A DNA stretch of 64,000 nucleotides from Akanthomyces muscarius (Eukaryota > Ascomycota > Sordariomycetes > Hypocreales > Cordycipitaceae). Shown here in pieces: positions 44,497 through 55,902 of this stretch. The stretch is taken from assembly GCF_028009165.1 (NCBI RefSeq), contig NW_026611618.1, positions 1,116,001 to 1,180,000 on the forward strand. Direction: 5' to 3'. The translations under genes and the position numbers were made by a program. Below the pieces are notes generated by a model. It was not told the DNA's origin and ran no database searches. It saw only the letters and a list, made by a program, of their open reading frames with translations. Within the stretch, counting starts at the first letter, position 1. Each line of letters begins with the position of its first letter.

Positions 44497-46375
44497 TGAC
44501 ATTATTGGGTGCGAAAACGGTTGTTTTCTGTATTTGTGAGGTTTTGTTTTCCTTTTCCTATAGAGTAATATGTATCAAACGGGAGTTTTTGCTACAGTTG
44601 TTTCATTATACCTTTTTGCGAAATATCGTGCTCAGTCCATAAAAGTGGCGTCGGCGGACACACCGGCTATTACATGGGCAGATGAAGCATCCAACGGGCC
44701 ACATCAACGACCGCCCGGCCATCGTTCTACGGTCCTACAAAGGGTAATGATGTCACAAGGAGTTGCTGGGATGTTTGTGTGTGCATTTGGCGGAGGACTA
44801 GGCGTCACCTATTCGGTTTGGAAGCGAGAATGCTCGCTTGGTGTGGAGTGCTCCGTATCCATGGAGCCTAGGCGAATTCCCCAGACAGTGCCCGAGCAGC
44901 GATAAGCCACAGGATGCAAAGGACAGCTGGTCTGATTGGAGCGAATTGCACTGTCGCTAATAGGGGACAGAGTTTCCGATTCCGAATTATCATTACACTA
45001 TTCCTGTGGAATTTGCCTTTGTGCACAGTCGGCTAACTCCGCAGTCACCCATGGACAGACGGGACAGACGGGGCCCATTGCTCTGGAACCCGAAAGTCGA
45101 CGGCCAGCCTTCTGCGGGTGCTTTGTCTATTTATTTATTGCTTTGGGTGTGGTAGAGAAGGGCAGAAGAATGGTGCCGCCTGCGACAGTGTCTGACATGT
45201 AGAACGGGAGCGATGCTAGGCTGAGTTACCGACACGCTGGGCAGGCAAGGCCCGCGACGGAGAACGGATGAGGAGTGCCGCAGAGGGCCGTCCGTCCGTC
45301 CGTGGCTGCAGACGGATAGAAGCCGAAGAATCCAGGGTTGCCCTGTTTTTAGAAGGCGCGCGTGGGATGCAAGGGCGCTGCGCTGCACGAGGCAACTCTG
45401 ATTGTTGAGATGCCGTGCGGAGTTGCATGGTAGGTAGTATCTGTGGAGGACGAGGACGCCGAGTCAGTCATCAACGAACGGGCATCGTGCTGCGTCGCGC
45501 AAATTTCAATGAATTCAGCCCAACCAGGGCACCCCCGACACCGACAGACAGGTTGACAGGGGTGACACGGCAGGGGTCGATGCTTGGGCCAGCCAGATCT
45601 GCCCAGCCCTTTTTTCGCTGTCTGCTCCCTCAGACTGACCACATCTCTGGGCCAATCAAACGCCACTACACAATAGTCTGCACCAAGGGTATAGTTACTC
45701 TACTCCGTACTACGTACTTGAGTATAGAGAGGGCGGATCTGCCACACAGACCCATCGCCGTCTGCAGCCTCTGCAGCCGCGTGGAGCCCCTGCAGCTGTG
45801 CCAGTACACTAAACTTACCGTCGGTCGGCACGAGCTGACTGTAACAAGCAGCATACCTATGTAGATGCTAGGTAATAAGTGCAATCACAGGGCCAATGGG
45901 CACATGCAAGCTTGTACACGCCGGAACAGCAGACAAGAAGCCGGTCGATCAGTCTGACGGCGCAGCATGGTCCGCAGCCATTCATTGCCACTTGCGGCGC
46001 ACCGGAGCGCCAGACCAGTGACCAGCTGCCCCGGAATGCAGCGGTCCACTCGCTGTAGACCCGCTGTAGAGTTTTCTCTGGGTGCGTTGCATGGTGAGCG
46101 CGCTCGTTTGGCTTTTCTGCCTGCCCTTCAAGGGCCAGCAAGCCAGCCAAAGTACCTACCTACCTACTAAGGCAAGTAGGTAGGTACCCCAATGAGCTGC
46201 TGCCCGGAGTCAGTCAATTACCTAGGTACTGCCAGTCCACCCAAACTGGTACTGTTACGTCCTTCCTCCACCGGCCGCAGGCCCATCTTGCCAGAACCCC
46301 GAACAAAAAGCTGGGCCGCTTTAAGTCGTCGCATATCCCCCACGGCGCGAACATTCTTGAGCTTTCTCCCCATCA
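44497..46375. other. Long intergenic region / Ste23 promoter
   Basis: 1.88 kb without a gene I can support. The last 1 kb has CT- and CTAC/GTAG-rich words often found in Sordariomycete promoters. A short inverted tetranucleotide repeat at 46152-46187 is listed separately. Other open frames lack motifs. Confidence 0.4.
46152..46187. repeat. CTAC/GTAG inverted tetranucleotide repeat
   Basis: The left arm gtacctacctac (46152-46163) and right arm gtaggtaggtac (46176-46187) are complementary and separated by 12 nt, capable of a stem-loop. It lies 190-220 bp upstream of the Ste23-like ATG. Related CTAC/GTAG runs occur upstream of the deubiquitinase gene (about 50586-50600 and 50666-50678). Confidence 0.5.
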
Positions 46376-49300
46376 ATGGTCCGCGGTGTCGTCTCTCCTC
46401 TACGCCGCCTGTTTCCCCATCTGCCGTTGCTCCCTCACCGTCGTCCAGCAATACGCGCCTCTAGAACTGCCCGTTGCTGCCTTTACACCATGGCCCCTTC
46501 AGCCGTGCCGGACCGGGCGTCCGCTCTTGGCCGCCAGGCTTCGGTTACCCTCCTGACCGACCGTCTCGAGAAGCCCTCGCTAGACGACAGGCAGTATCGC
46601 GTCGTCCGCCTCGAAAATGGGCTCGAGGCCCTGCTCGTTCACGATCCAGAGACCGACAAAGCCAGTGCTGCGCTTGACGTCAATGTCGGTAGTTTCTCCG
46701 ACGAAGACGGCATGCCTGGCATGGCCCACGCTGTCGAGCATGTGAGTTACCAGATGGGCAATTGATCTGCCAAAATCCTCCCCCCAAAATGACAGTGTGC
46801 TTATCTTTCTCTGTGCTCAAGCTCCTCTTCATGGGTACCAAAAAGTTTCCCGTCGAAAACGAGTACAGCCAATACCTGTCATCCAACGGTGGCAGCTCCA
46901 ATGCCTACACGGCCGGCACCTCGACAAATTACTACTTCGACATTGACGCCAAGCCCGCCAACGAAGAGGAGCCTACGGAAATAAACCCATCGCCGCTTCT
47001 CGGCGCACTGGACCGCTTTGCGCAGTTCTTCATCGAGCCGCTCTTCCTGTCCACCACCCTCGACAGGGAGCTGAAAGCGGTCGACTCGGAGAACAAGAAG
47101 AATCTGCAGAGCGACGCCTGGCGCCTCCAGCAACTGGACAAATCGCTATCAAACCCCAAGCATCCGTACTGTCACTTTTCTACAGGCAACTTTGAGGTTC
47201 TAAAGACGCTCCCCGAGTCGCAGGGCATCAATGTCCGCGACAAGTTCATCGAGTTCCACGCCAAGCATTACTCTGCCAATCGGATGAAGCTCGTGATTCT
47301 GGGTCGTGAATCGCTCGACGTCTTGCAGAAATGGACCGTGCAACTCTTCTCGGCCGTTGTCAACAAGAGCCTGCCGCAGAATAGATGGTCCGACGAGGTC
47401 CCATTCACACCGAGCGACATTGGCATCCAGTGGTTCGCAAAGCCGGTCATGGACACGAGAGAGCTGAACTTGACATTTCCCTTCATTGACGAGGAGGAGC
47501 TATATGAATCACAGCCAAGCAGATACATTTCGCATCTAATTGGCCATGAAGGACCAGGAAGTATCATGTCGTACATCAAGAGCAAAGGCTGGGCTAATGG
47601 CTTGTCCGCTGGCGGATACTCCCTTTGCCCTGGCACTCCCGGCATCTTTGATGTGCAAATAAGATTGACAGAAGAGGTACGTTTCTTTCCCGTTTTCTTG
47701 GCTTAATTTTAGTAACAAAATTGCCAACTTCAATAGGGCCTCAAAAATTACCCTGAAATCGCCAAAATCTTCTTTCAGTACGTGTCACTGCTTCGTCAGT
47801 CGCCTCCGCAAGAGTGGATATTCCAAGAGCAAAAAGGAATGGCCGATGTCAACTTCAAGTTCCGGCAAAAAACACCTGCTAGTCGATTCACAAGCAAAGT
47901 CAGCTCCGTCATGCAGAAGCCCCTGCCGCGCGAATGGCTGCTGAGCGGCCACAGCCGTCTACGACGCTTTGACGCAGGTTTAATAACAAAATGCCTGGAC
48001 CTACTCCGTCCGGAAGCACTGCGCCTGAATGTTGTTTCTCGCAAGTTTCCGGGCAAATGGGACAAGAAGGAGAAGTGGTACGGCACAGAGTATACCGCTG
48101 GCAGGATTCCTGATGACCTCATGGCTGAACTGAAGAAGGCCGCTTCGATTTCGGCGGCTGAGAGGCTGTCAGAGCTTCACCTTCCGCACAAAAACCAGTT
48201 CATCCCCAACAAGCTTGAAGTGGAAAAGAAGGAAGTGGCAGAAGCGGCCACCTCGCCTCGGCTCTTGCGCAATGACCAACTGGCGCGAACCTGGTGGAAG
48301 AAGGACGACACATTCTGGGTACCCAAGGCCAATGTCACTGTCAGCCTGAAGAATCCTATTATACACGCTACGGCTGAGAATAGTGTCAAAGCTCGGCTCT
48401 TTGCAGAGCTGGTCCGCGATGCTTTGGAGGAGTACTCCTACGATGCTGAGCTCGCGGGGCTACAGTACACTGTCTCGATTGATTCGCGTGGGCTTTTCCT
48501 GGACGTCTCGGGCTATAATGATAAGCTCCCCGTCTTGCTAGAGCAGGTTGCGGTTACAATGCGAGACATTGAGATCAAGGCAGATCGATTTGACATTGTA
48601 AAGGAGCGGCTGACGCGCGGTTATGACAACTGGCAACTTCAGTCATCATACCAGCAAGTCGGCGACTACATGACATGGCTCCACGCTGAGTGCGACTATG
48701 TCGTTGAAGAGGCAGCTGCTGAACTCCCGGCCATCACCATTGATGCCGTGCGTAGCTTCCAGAAGCAGATGCTTGCGCAGCTTTACATTGAGGTTTATGT
48801 TCACGGAAACATGTACAAAGGAGATGCCATCAAAGTAACAGATCTTTTGGTATCGTCCTTCAGATCAAGAATACTGCCTCCTAACCAGTGGCCCATTATT
48901 CGGTCGCTCATCATCCCGCCTGGTTCTAACCTCGTATATCACAAGACACTGAAGGATCCGGCCAACGTCAACCACTGCATCGAAACTACGTTCTACATTG
49001 GCGATCGTGGTGATCGCAAGACTCGCGCACGAAGTTTGCTCGCTGACCAGTTGATCCACGAACCTGCTTTTGATCAGCTACGCACAAAAGAGCAGCTCGG
49101 TTACATTGTGTTTGCTGGCATGCGCAGCTTTTCAACCACTTGTGGCTTGCGATTCCTGCTTCAGTCTGAGAGGGAGCCGGAGTACCTGGACCGCCGTGTG
49201 GAGGCGTTCTTGATCCAGTTCGGCCTGACTCTGGACAAGATGCCCGACTCCGAATTCGAGAGCCACAAGAGGAGCCTGATCAACAAGAGGCTGGAAAAGC

Positions 49301-49909
49301 TCAGAAATCTAGACCAGGAGTCGTCAAGGCACTGGGCCCAAATATCCAAGGAATATTACGACTTTGAGCAAGGTAAGTGGTAGCCATGTTGCTCGTGCAC
49401 GCTGGAGTCTTGACTAACCTGTTTCAACAGCTCAATTGGATGCCGCAGAAGTGAAGCTCGTCACCAAGGCAGAAATGATTGATTTTTACAACAAGCACTT
49501 CCATCCTTCCTCGAACAGCCGAGCTCGTATTTCCGTGCACCTCCACGCGCGGGGTGCTGTTGAGCGCGACAGCAAAGTTGTTGCTGCACTTGACCAAGCC
49601 GGGTTCGCGGATGTGCCAGAGCAGGACCGCAAGAGCCTGGACCTGGTCAAGGCTCATCTGCAGGCGAAGCACAAGCCTTCCAACACAGACCTAGAGAGCG
49701 TCATCGCCTCGATCAAAGAACTCGGTCTGGTGCAAACGGCCCACCCCGAGGACGATGCCGAGGCAATCGCCAGCGGCGGGCAGTGTGCGGTCGATACCGC
49801 GCAAGAGATTGAGGATGTCCGCCTGTACAAGTCGGGTCTGCTGGCAAGCTCGGGGGCGCGCCCGGTAAAGCACCTGTCGGAATTCGAAGACACGGACTCG
49901 AAGCTATGA
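46376..49909 (+). CDS. STE23: Insulin-degrading-enzyme-like M16 metalloprotease (Ste23-type)
   Basis: Exons 46376-46741, 46822-47676, 47737-49372 and 49431-49909 join in phase to 1111 residues. The inverted zinc motif HAVEH is at residues 118-122 and is split exactly from the following LLFMGTKKFP by intron 1. The third metal ligand is the Glu of AVDSENKKN near residue 212. Other hallmarks: NGGSSNAYT, HFSTGNFEVL, GHEGPGSIMSYIKSKGW, LRTKEQLGYIVF. The four half-barrel M16 domains are complete. Known role: the yeast homologue processes a-factor pheromone, and the enzyme degrades small amyloid-prone peptides in cytosol. Residues 1-38 are Arg-rich without acids and could be a mitochondrial presequence; a second ATG at 46490 (MAPSAVPDRA) has a strong caccatggc context and would give the ordinary cytosolic form. 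Gene symbol by homology. Confidence 0.93.
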
Positions 49910-51676
49910 CGGGAAATGAAAGGGAAATGAGAGAGACACCAAAGACAAAAAACGGGACTAGAAGGGGAAGTTTTGCGGTGTGCCGAGGGCGACCTTGACG
50001 CGACCACATATAGAACTGATTATACGAATTTTCACGCGAATGCTTTGGGGGATTTTGGATGCATGGGGAAGACTGTCTCTTATTTGCATCATTTATGTAG
50101 AGATGTAGACTCAATACTTTTTCGCGGTCTGCTGCGGCGTGATCTTGCTGGCGTGCGATGTCAGGTGCAAGTGACATGTACAGGACCGTGCTTGTTATCG
50201 ACGGTGGACTTGTCCGTTACTACAGCGGCCAAGCTAAAATTAGAAAGCACACCGTTGTTTGATCGAGTCAACGATGGCTGTGTTAGCAGGAGTCGCCTGA
50301 TTGTGGCTTGTGCTGGTCGAGGAAGTGAATCGTCGAGAAGTTTCTCGGCTTCTTTCAGTATTAATCCGAGGAGGCATATACGCAAGCCAAGGTGTTGATG
50401 TACACCCGAATAAAGTTTTAAACATGGTTTACGATCAAAATGGCCGCTGCGATAATCGTTGGTGGTGAGTGGTGAGTGGTGAGGCTCTCAGTGAACCCCG
50501 CCATCAACCCTAGCACTAACTAGAGCTTGGTGTTAGTGGACGACGCCACCTGTGAGAGAGTTCAGGCGCCTGCTCCATGACGAGGCTACCTACCTACCTA
50601 AATGTTGCACATAACGTAGATGAGTGCGGAGGGCCTACCCGTGGAGATGCACAGAATACAGTACAGTAGGTAGGTAGGAGGCTGGATACGGGAAAAGGAG
50701 CCAAGGTAGTAATGTCTTAGCCGCTCGGTCTGTTTTACAGCGTTTCGCTACACCGGGTGCCTGGGTACATAAAATTACAGTTGCTGACAACCAAATTAGC
50801 CTGCATCATCCCTTTAAACATCCCTGACAGATTCCCCCCCGCCACAGCCTTTCAGAGCCCTCCCCGACCCACTCAAAGTGCCTCGTCTCCCTCCACTGAG
50901 CCCCGATATTTGCAGCCCTTGTCAGAGTTCTCCCTCTCTCCCTCTAATTTTTTTCTGCTGGTAAATTCACGAGAAAAAAAAGAAGAGGGTCATCGTCGTT
51001 TCCTAGGTTCAGAAAAAAATTCCCGACGTCACGGCCGGCTTAGCCCCTTCACGCTCGGCTCCTGCCTCGCTCCTTCGCACACCGTCACCAAGCCGCCCGT
51101 TCAACTTTGTTGCCCGAGCTGCGTCGCCACGCAGCTCAACCCTTCAAAACGTCTTCCTCAAAGAAGAGAAAGCTCGCCGCCAGACCATCCTCCAACAGGC
51201 AGGCTGACCCGCCGTCGTCGTTGCCAGACTCGCCCTCGCCCTCGCCCTCGCCCGACACCGCCCTGCCCTCCTGCGAGCCCGCCGACGACCACCACCACGA
51301 CAGCGACAACGTCGCCTACTCCTTCACCACCGCGACGTCCGTAGACGACAACCGGAGCGTCCACCGCGACAGCAGCCCCCCCGTTTACCTGCGATCCGAC
51401 TCGCTGCAGCCGGCCTCTAGCCTCCCCGCCCGCCTCCAGGCCGCCGCCGCCACCACCAACAGCAGCAGCAGCAGCGCCAACGGCACCAACGGCCACCACC
51501 ACCACCCGCGTCATCCGTCGCCCCTGCACGACTGCACCTCGGCCGCCTCGCCCCCCTGCGCGTCAGTCTATGCTGACCTGTCCCTCGACGGCGAACGGGG
51601 GATTGGTGAGGCTGGTTCTGCGGTAACGACACTGCCCAGAAGCCAGTCTCCGTTTCGAGTGTCCAGACGGGCCATC
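49910..51676. other. Intergenic region and likely 5' part of the UBP12-like gene
   Basis: About 1.2 kb contains CT-rich tracts and CTAC/GTAG repeats (50586-50600, 50666-50678). From 51107 to 51676 the frame of the deubiquitinase stays open and reads as plausible disordered N-terminal sequence (SSSKKRKL, DSPSPSPSPD, ADLSLDGE, FRVSRRAIMNG), but contains no ATG. Confidence 0.5.
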
Positions 51677-54600
51677 ATGAATGGTGACGCTGAGCTGCCC
51701 CACCGTTCCTCTTCGCCGCTCAAGCGTCGCGCCTCGAGCATGGATCCCGAGCCGGACGCCTCGCCTCGCAATGGCGAGGATGCCAACGTGAATTCTTCGC
51801 AGACCACGGCCACGGCCAAGTCGGCCGACGCCCCGCGTGCCATGAGCGTTGACCCGCCAGAGGGTGCTGACGCCCCAGCGCAAAGTAAGCTTCCAAAAAA
51901 CAAAAAAAGAACCAACACTGTGGCGCGAGCCCGGGTACGGTGCAGCCTAGCTAACGTCAATTGGAATTGCAAAAAGACCCGCCTCCTGTTGCCGAGCAAA
52001 TCAAAATCATTGAGACTCTGCTCAAGGCCTTTGAGGATGCCCCCAGCGCCGAAGGCGACAAGGCCTACCTTGTCTCGAGAGAATGGGTTGACAAGGCCCG
52101 CTCGCTGCAGGGCCCGACCAAGGCCAAGGCGGAAGATGGCGATGTGCAGCTTGGTCCGGTCGACAACTCTGACATTATCGACCAAGTCATCAAGGACCCC
52201 TCGGGAGCTTCCTTTACTCGTCTCAAACCCGGTGCCGACCAGGAGACTTTTGCCCTCTTCCCAGAGGATGCGTGGAAACTTGTCATGGAATGGTACGGCC
52301 TCAAAGAAGGACAAGAGCCCATCTGTCGTATTGCGTTCAACTCTGCTGAGGGTGGAGAAGACAACATTCTCTATGAGTTTCACCCTCCAATTTTCCGCGT
52401 TCACCGGGTGTGGTCGGAACTCAGCCCATTGCCTATTGAGCAGGCCTTGAAGGCTAATAATCCTCCTGCAATCCTGGCCCCCAGAAGCCGTGGCGCAAAA
52501 CTGCAAGAATTTTTAAAAGACATCAAAACCTGGGCGGGCATTCCCCTCGATCGCAAGGTCATTGTCCATCAAGTCCGACATCCCGACCCTACCACCATCC
52601 CGACTACGCAGCAAGCGGGATCGGCATTGACGCCACCAGACTCTCCTGGCCGTGAGGCACAAAATGCCGATGGCGAGTGGCCAAACCTGCTGGTGGACTT
52701 GCCCACCTTTGCACAGTCCCGTGACCACCGTGAGCAGCTCTCTCAGATACAGGATAAGACAGGCCAAAGCTACAACAGCACTGTTACGCTACACATGAAG
52801 GACCTTACGACAGATGCCACATTGGTATTGGATGAAGTGATTGACAACAAATTTTCGGTGAGCACATACAAAGGTCAGCAAACAAAGCCGCAAAAGAACA
52901 TGTCAAATCGTTCTGGACTTTCGTCGAAGCCAAACAGCGCCAGGAGCAGCCCGGGTGCAGAGGGCATCATGACCAGAGGCCGTGCAGGCAAGAATCGGCA
53001 GCTCGGTCGCACGGTGGGTCATGTTGGTCTGCACAACCTAGGCAACACCTGCTACATGAACTCGGCCCTGCAGTGTGTCCGGAGCGTCGAAGAACTGACC
53101 AAATTCTTCATCACTGATGCGTATTTGGATGAAATCAACAGCACCAATCTCTTGGGTTACAACGGTAAAATGGCCATGGCGTATGGCGGTCTCCTGCGCG
53201 ACATTTACCGAGAGGGTCGTGGCTCCGTCAGTCCGCGAGAATTCAAGAGCACTGTTGGCAGATGCAGAAGCACCTTTTCTGGTTGGGGCCAGCAAGACTC
53301 TCAAGAATTTCTTGGCTTCTTGCTCGATGCCCTTCAAGAAGATCTGAGCCGTGTTAAGAACAAGCCTTATATCGAAAAGCCCGACTCTACCGACGAAATG
53401 ATCAACGACCCTGAAGCTATTCGCGCAATGGCTTCCAAAGTCTGGGACATCACCAGACAGAGAGACGACTCCGTCATTGCCGACCTATTTACTGGAATGT
53501 ATAAGTCGACACTAAAGTGTCCCGAGTGCGACAAGATTAGTATCACGTTTGACCCTTTCAACACTCTGCCGCTTCCCCTTCCCTTGGAGACTGTGTGGAG
53601 CAAGACTGTCAAGTTCTTCCCTCTGAATGATGTGCCCGTCAACATTGACGTCGAGGTTCCCAAGCATAGCTCCATCGAAGTGCTGAAGACGTATCTGTCT
53701 CTCCGCACCGGCGTACCGACTGAGCGGATGATGGGTGCCGAAGAATTCAAGGATCGCTTCTTCAAGATTTACGACAACAATCAGGACGTCTCTGAGGAGA
53801 TAACGCAGTCCGACGTGCCTACATTCCACGAGCTAGAGTTTGTGCCCACAAACTGGCCCTCACGGCCGCAGAAGTATCGCTCCATGTTGGATATTGATGC
53901 GCAGCCTGAAGATGACGATCCCTCTACGGAAAGACTGGTTGTTACCGTCGTGCATCGCCGTCCTAATAGCCACGGCCGGCCAGAAGGCATCTCGCCGCCT
54001 CATTTCATTACTCTGACCAGGGAGGAGGCATCTAGCTATGATGCCATCCATCGCAAGATCCTCGAAAAGGTTGCGACATTTTCCACCTGGAGCAAGTTCA
54101 ACAGCGACGAAGAAGTCGATGCCACTGACACAGACATGGTGGCCACATCGGATGCCGACTCATCGGGAGATGGCAAGGTGGCAGCAAAGTCGGTTGAGGG
54201 TGAAGATGATATTGTCGACGTCACAATGAAGGATGCCGGCGCTGCGCCCACAGGACAACCAGCCTTGCTCAAGCGCTTCAATAAATCTCGCCCCAAGTTC
54301 ATGGATGCAGCCGCACGACTAAGTCCTTCGCTGCAGAACTTGTTTGAGCTGAGATATTTCGCTAGCCCCAGCGATGGGGCGATTCCCACAGGATGGCAGT
54401 CTACGGATAACAACAGGACACTACCCAGCCTGGCGGACCGCATGCCACAGCCGTCTGAAGAGGAGAGCGCCACTCCCGAGAGCTCAAACGCCGACGGTTC
54501 AGACGACGATAATGATGATGGGAATGAAAGTGAAGAGAAGGACGAGAGAAGCAACGAAGAAGAGGCCAAGGAAGAGTCGGTCCAGACTCGCATGGCCGAA

Positions 54601-55902
54601 GAGTCGAGTGAGGAAGAGCTCCCCCGTCGATTCGACCGCGGAGGCCGCAATCAAAGAAATGGCGGCCGAAAGAAATTCAAGGGCCACAAATCTTACGGCA
54701 AACGTGGTAACAAGCGACGAGACAAGCATGTGAGAAACGGCAAGGCCAACGGACTTCCACAAGTCAACCCCCAGCCGATGCCTCCGGCCGTTGCTGACGG
54801 TGGGCCGCTCATCCGGCTGCACGAGGGCATCGCTGTCGACTGGAACGATGACGCTTGGGAAATGGTGTTTGGCGGAAGCGGGAGAGACAATTTGGCTGAA
54901 GGAACCAGAACCTTTCTCGATCTGGAATCGCTACAGGACCCTGTCATCAAGATCAATCAGCGCCGCCGCCAAACTCGCAAGTCGCGGGGCATCACGTTGG
55001 ACGAATGCCTGGACGAATTCGAGCGGGCCGAGATTCTTTCGGAGCATGACATGTGGTACTGCCCGCGCTGCAAGGAACATCGCCGCGCCAGCAAGAAGTT
55101 TGATCTGTGGAAGACACCGGACTACCTGGTTGCTCACCTGAAGCGATTCAGCAGTAGCGGCTGGCGACGCGACAAGCTAGACGTGCTTGTTGATTTCCCG
55201 ATTGAAGAACTCGACTTGACGGCACGCGTCATAGAAAAGGAAGATGGCAAATCGGAGGTGTACGACTTGATTGCTGTTGACGATCACTACGGTGGACTGG
55301 GTGGGGGCCATTACACAGCATACGCCAAAAACTTTGTGGACGGCAAGTGGTACAATTACAACGACTCGTCGGTCAGCCTCGTGTCGGATCCCCAGTCTGT
55401 GATTACGAGCGCAGCGTATCTGCTCTTCTACAAGCGTCGCGCCTCTGGCCACCTGGGTGGGCCCAGATTCGCTGCCATCTTGGACAAGTACGAAAAAGAG
55501 ACGACGGAAGAGGAAAGTGGTGGTGATGATGATGCCAGCGGCAAGGCGGACGAAGATCTGCCGGCTTACGAGGGGCGCACACTGGGAGGCAGACGGTCGA
55601 GCAGTGAAGATGAGTCTGGGCCTGGCAGGGTCAGCGCGGTGCGCAACGAGTCGCTCATGACGCAGACTTGGACTTTTGGGAGCCTCGACGACGGAGCCGA
55701 ACCGTCAGCGGGAGCGGCCAGCGACGTGGCGCAATTAGAGTCGTCAGGAGATGATGACAACGCGGGAGGTATCGACGAAGCAGACACCGTCATGGGCGGC
55801 GCCGGGGGAGATGTCGTATCGTTGGTTGAGCGGGCAGAAGAAGCCAAAGACGACGAGGATGAGGTGACGGAGATTCATGTAGAGAATGCCAGGTCGGAGT
55901 AG
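51677..55902 (+). CDS. UBP12: Ubiquitin carboxyl-terminal hydrolase (UBP12/USP15-like)
   Basis: Exon 1 is 51677-51884 and exon 2 is 51977-55902 (GT-AG intron, phase 1), giving 1377 residues from the ATG MNGDAELPHR. A DUSP domain follows the intron (AYLVSREWVDKARSL near residue 100), and the catalytic Cys box GLHNLGNTCYMNSALQC places the nucleophile near residue 428. The QQDSQEFLGFLLDALQEDL block and the zinc Cys pairs (LKCPECDK, WYCPRCKEH) are present, and the His box GGGHYTAYAKN is near residue 1181. A long acidic/basic insert lies between the halves of the catalytic domain. Known role: yeast Ubp12 and human USP15 are cysteine deubiquitinases acting on many targets. The upstream region to 51107 is also open in the same frame and resembles the N-terminal extension of homologues, so the true start may be an unlocated exon or a non-AUG codon. 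Confidence 0.9.

Noticed and set aside
51568..52506. 312-codon reverse-strand ORF over the deubiquitinase
   Set aside because: Antisense to the DUSP region of a well-supported gene.
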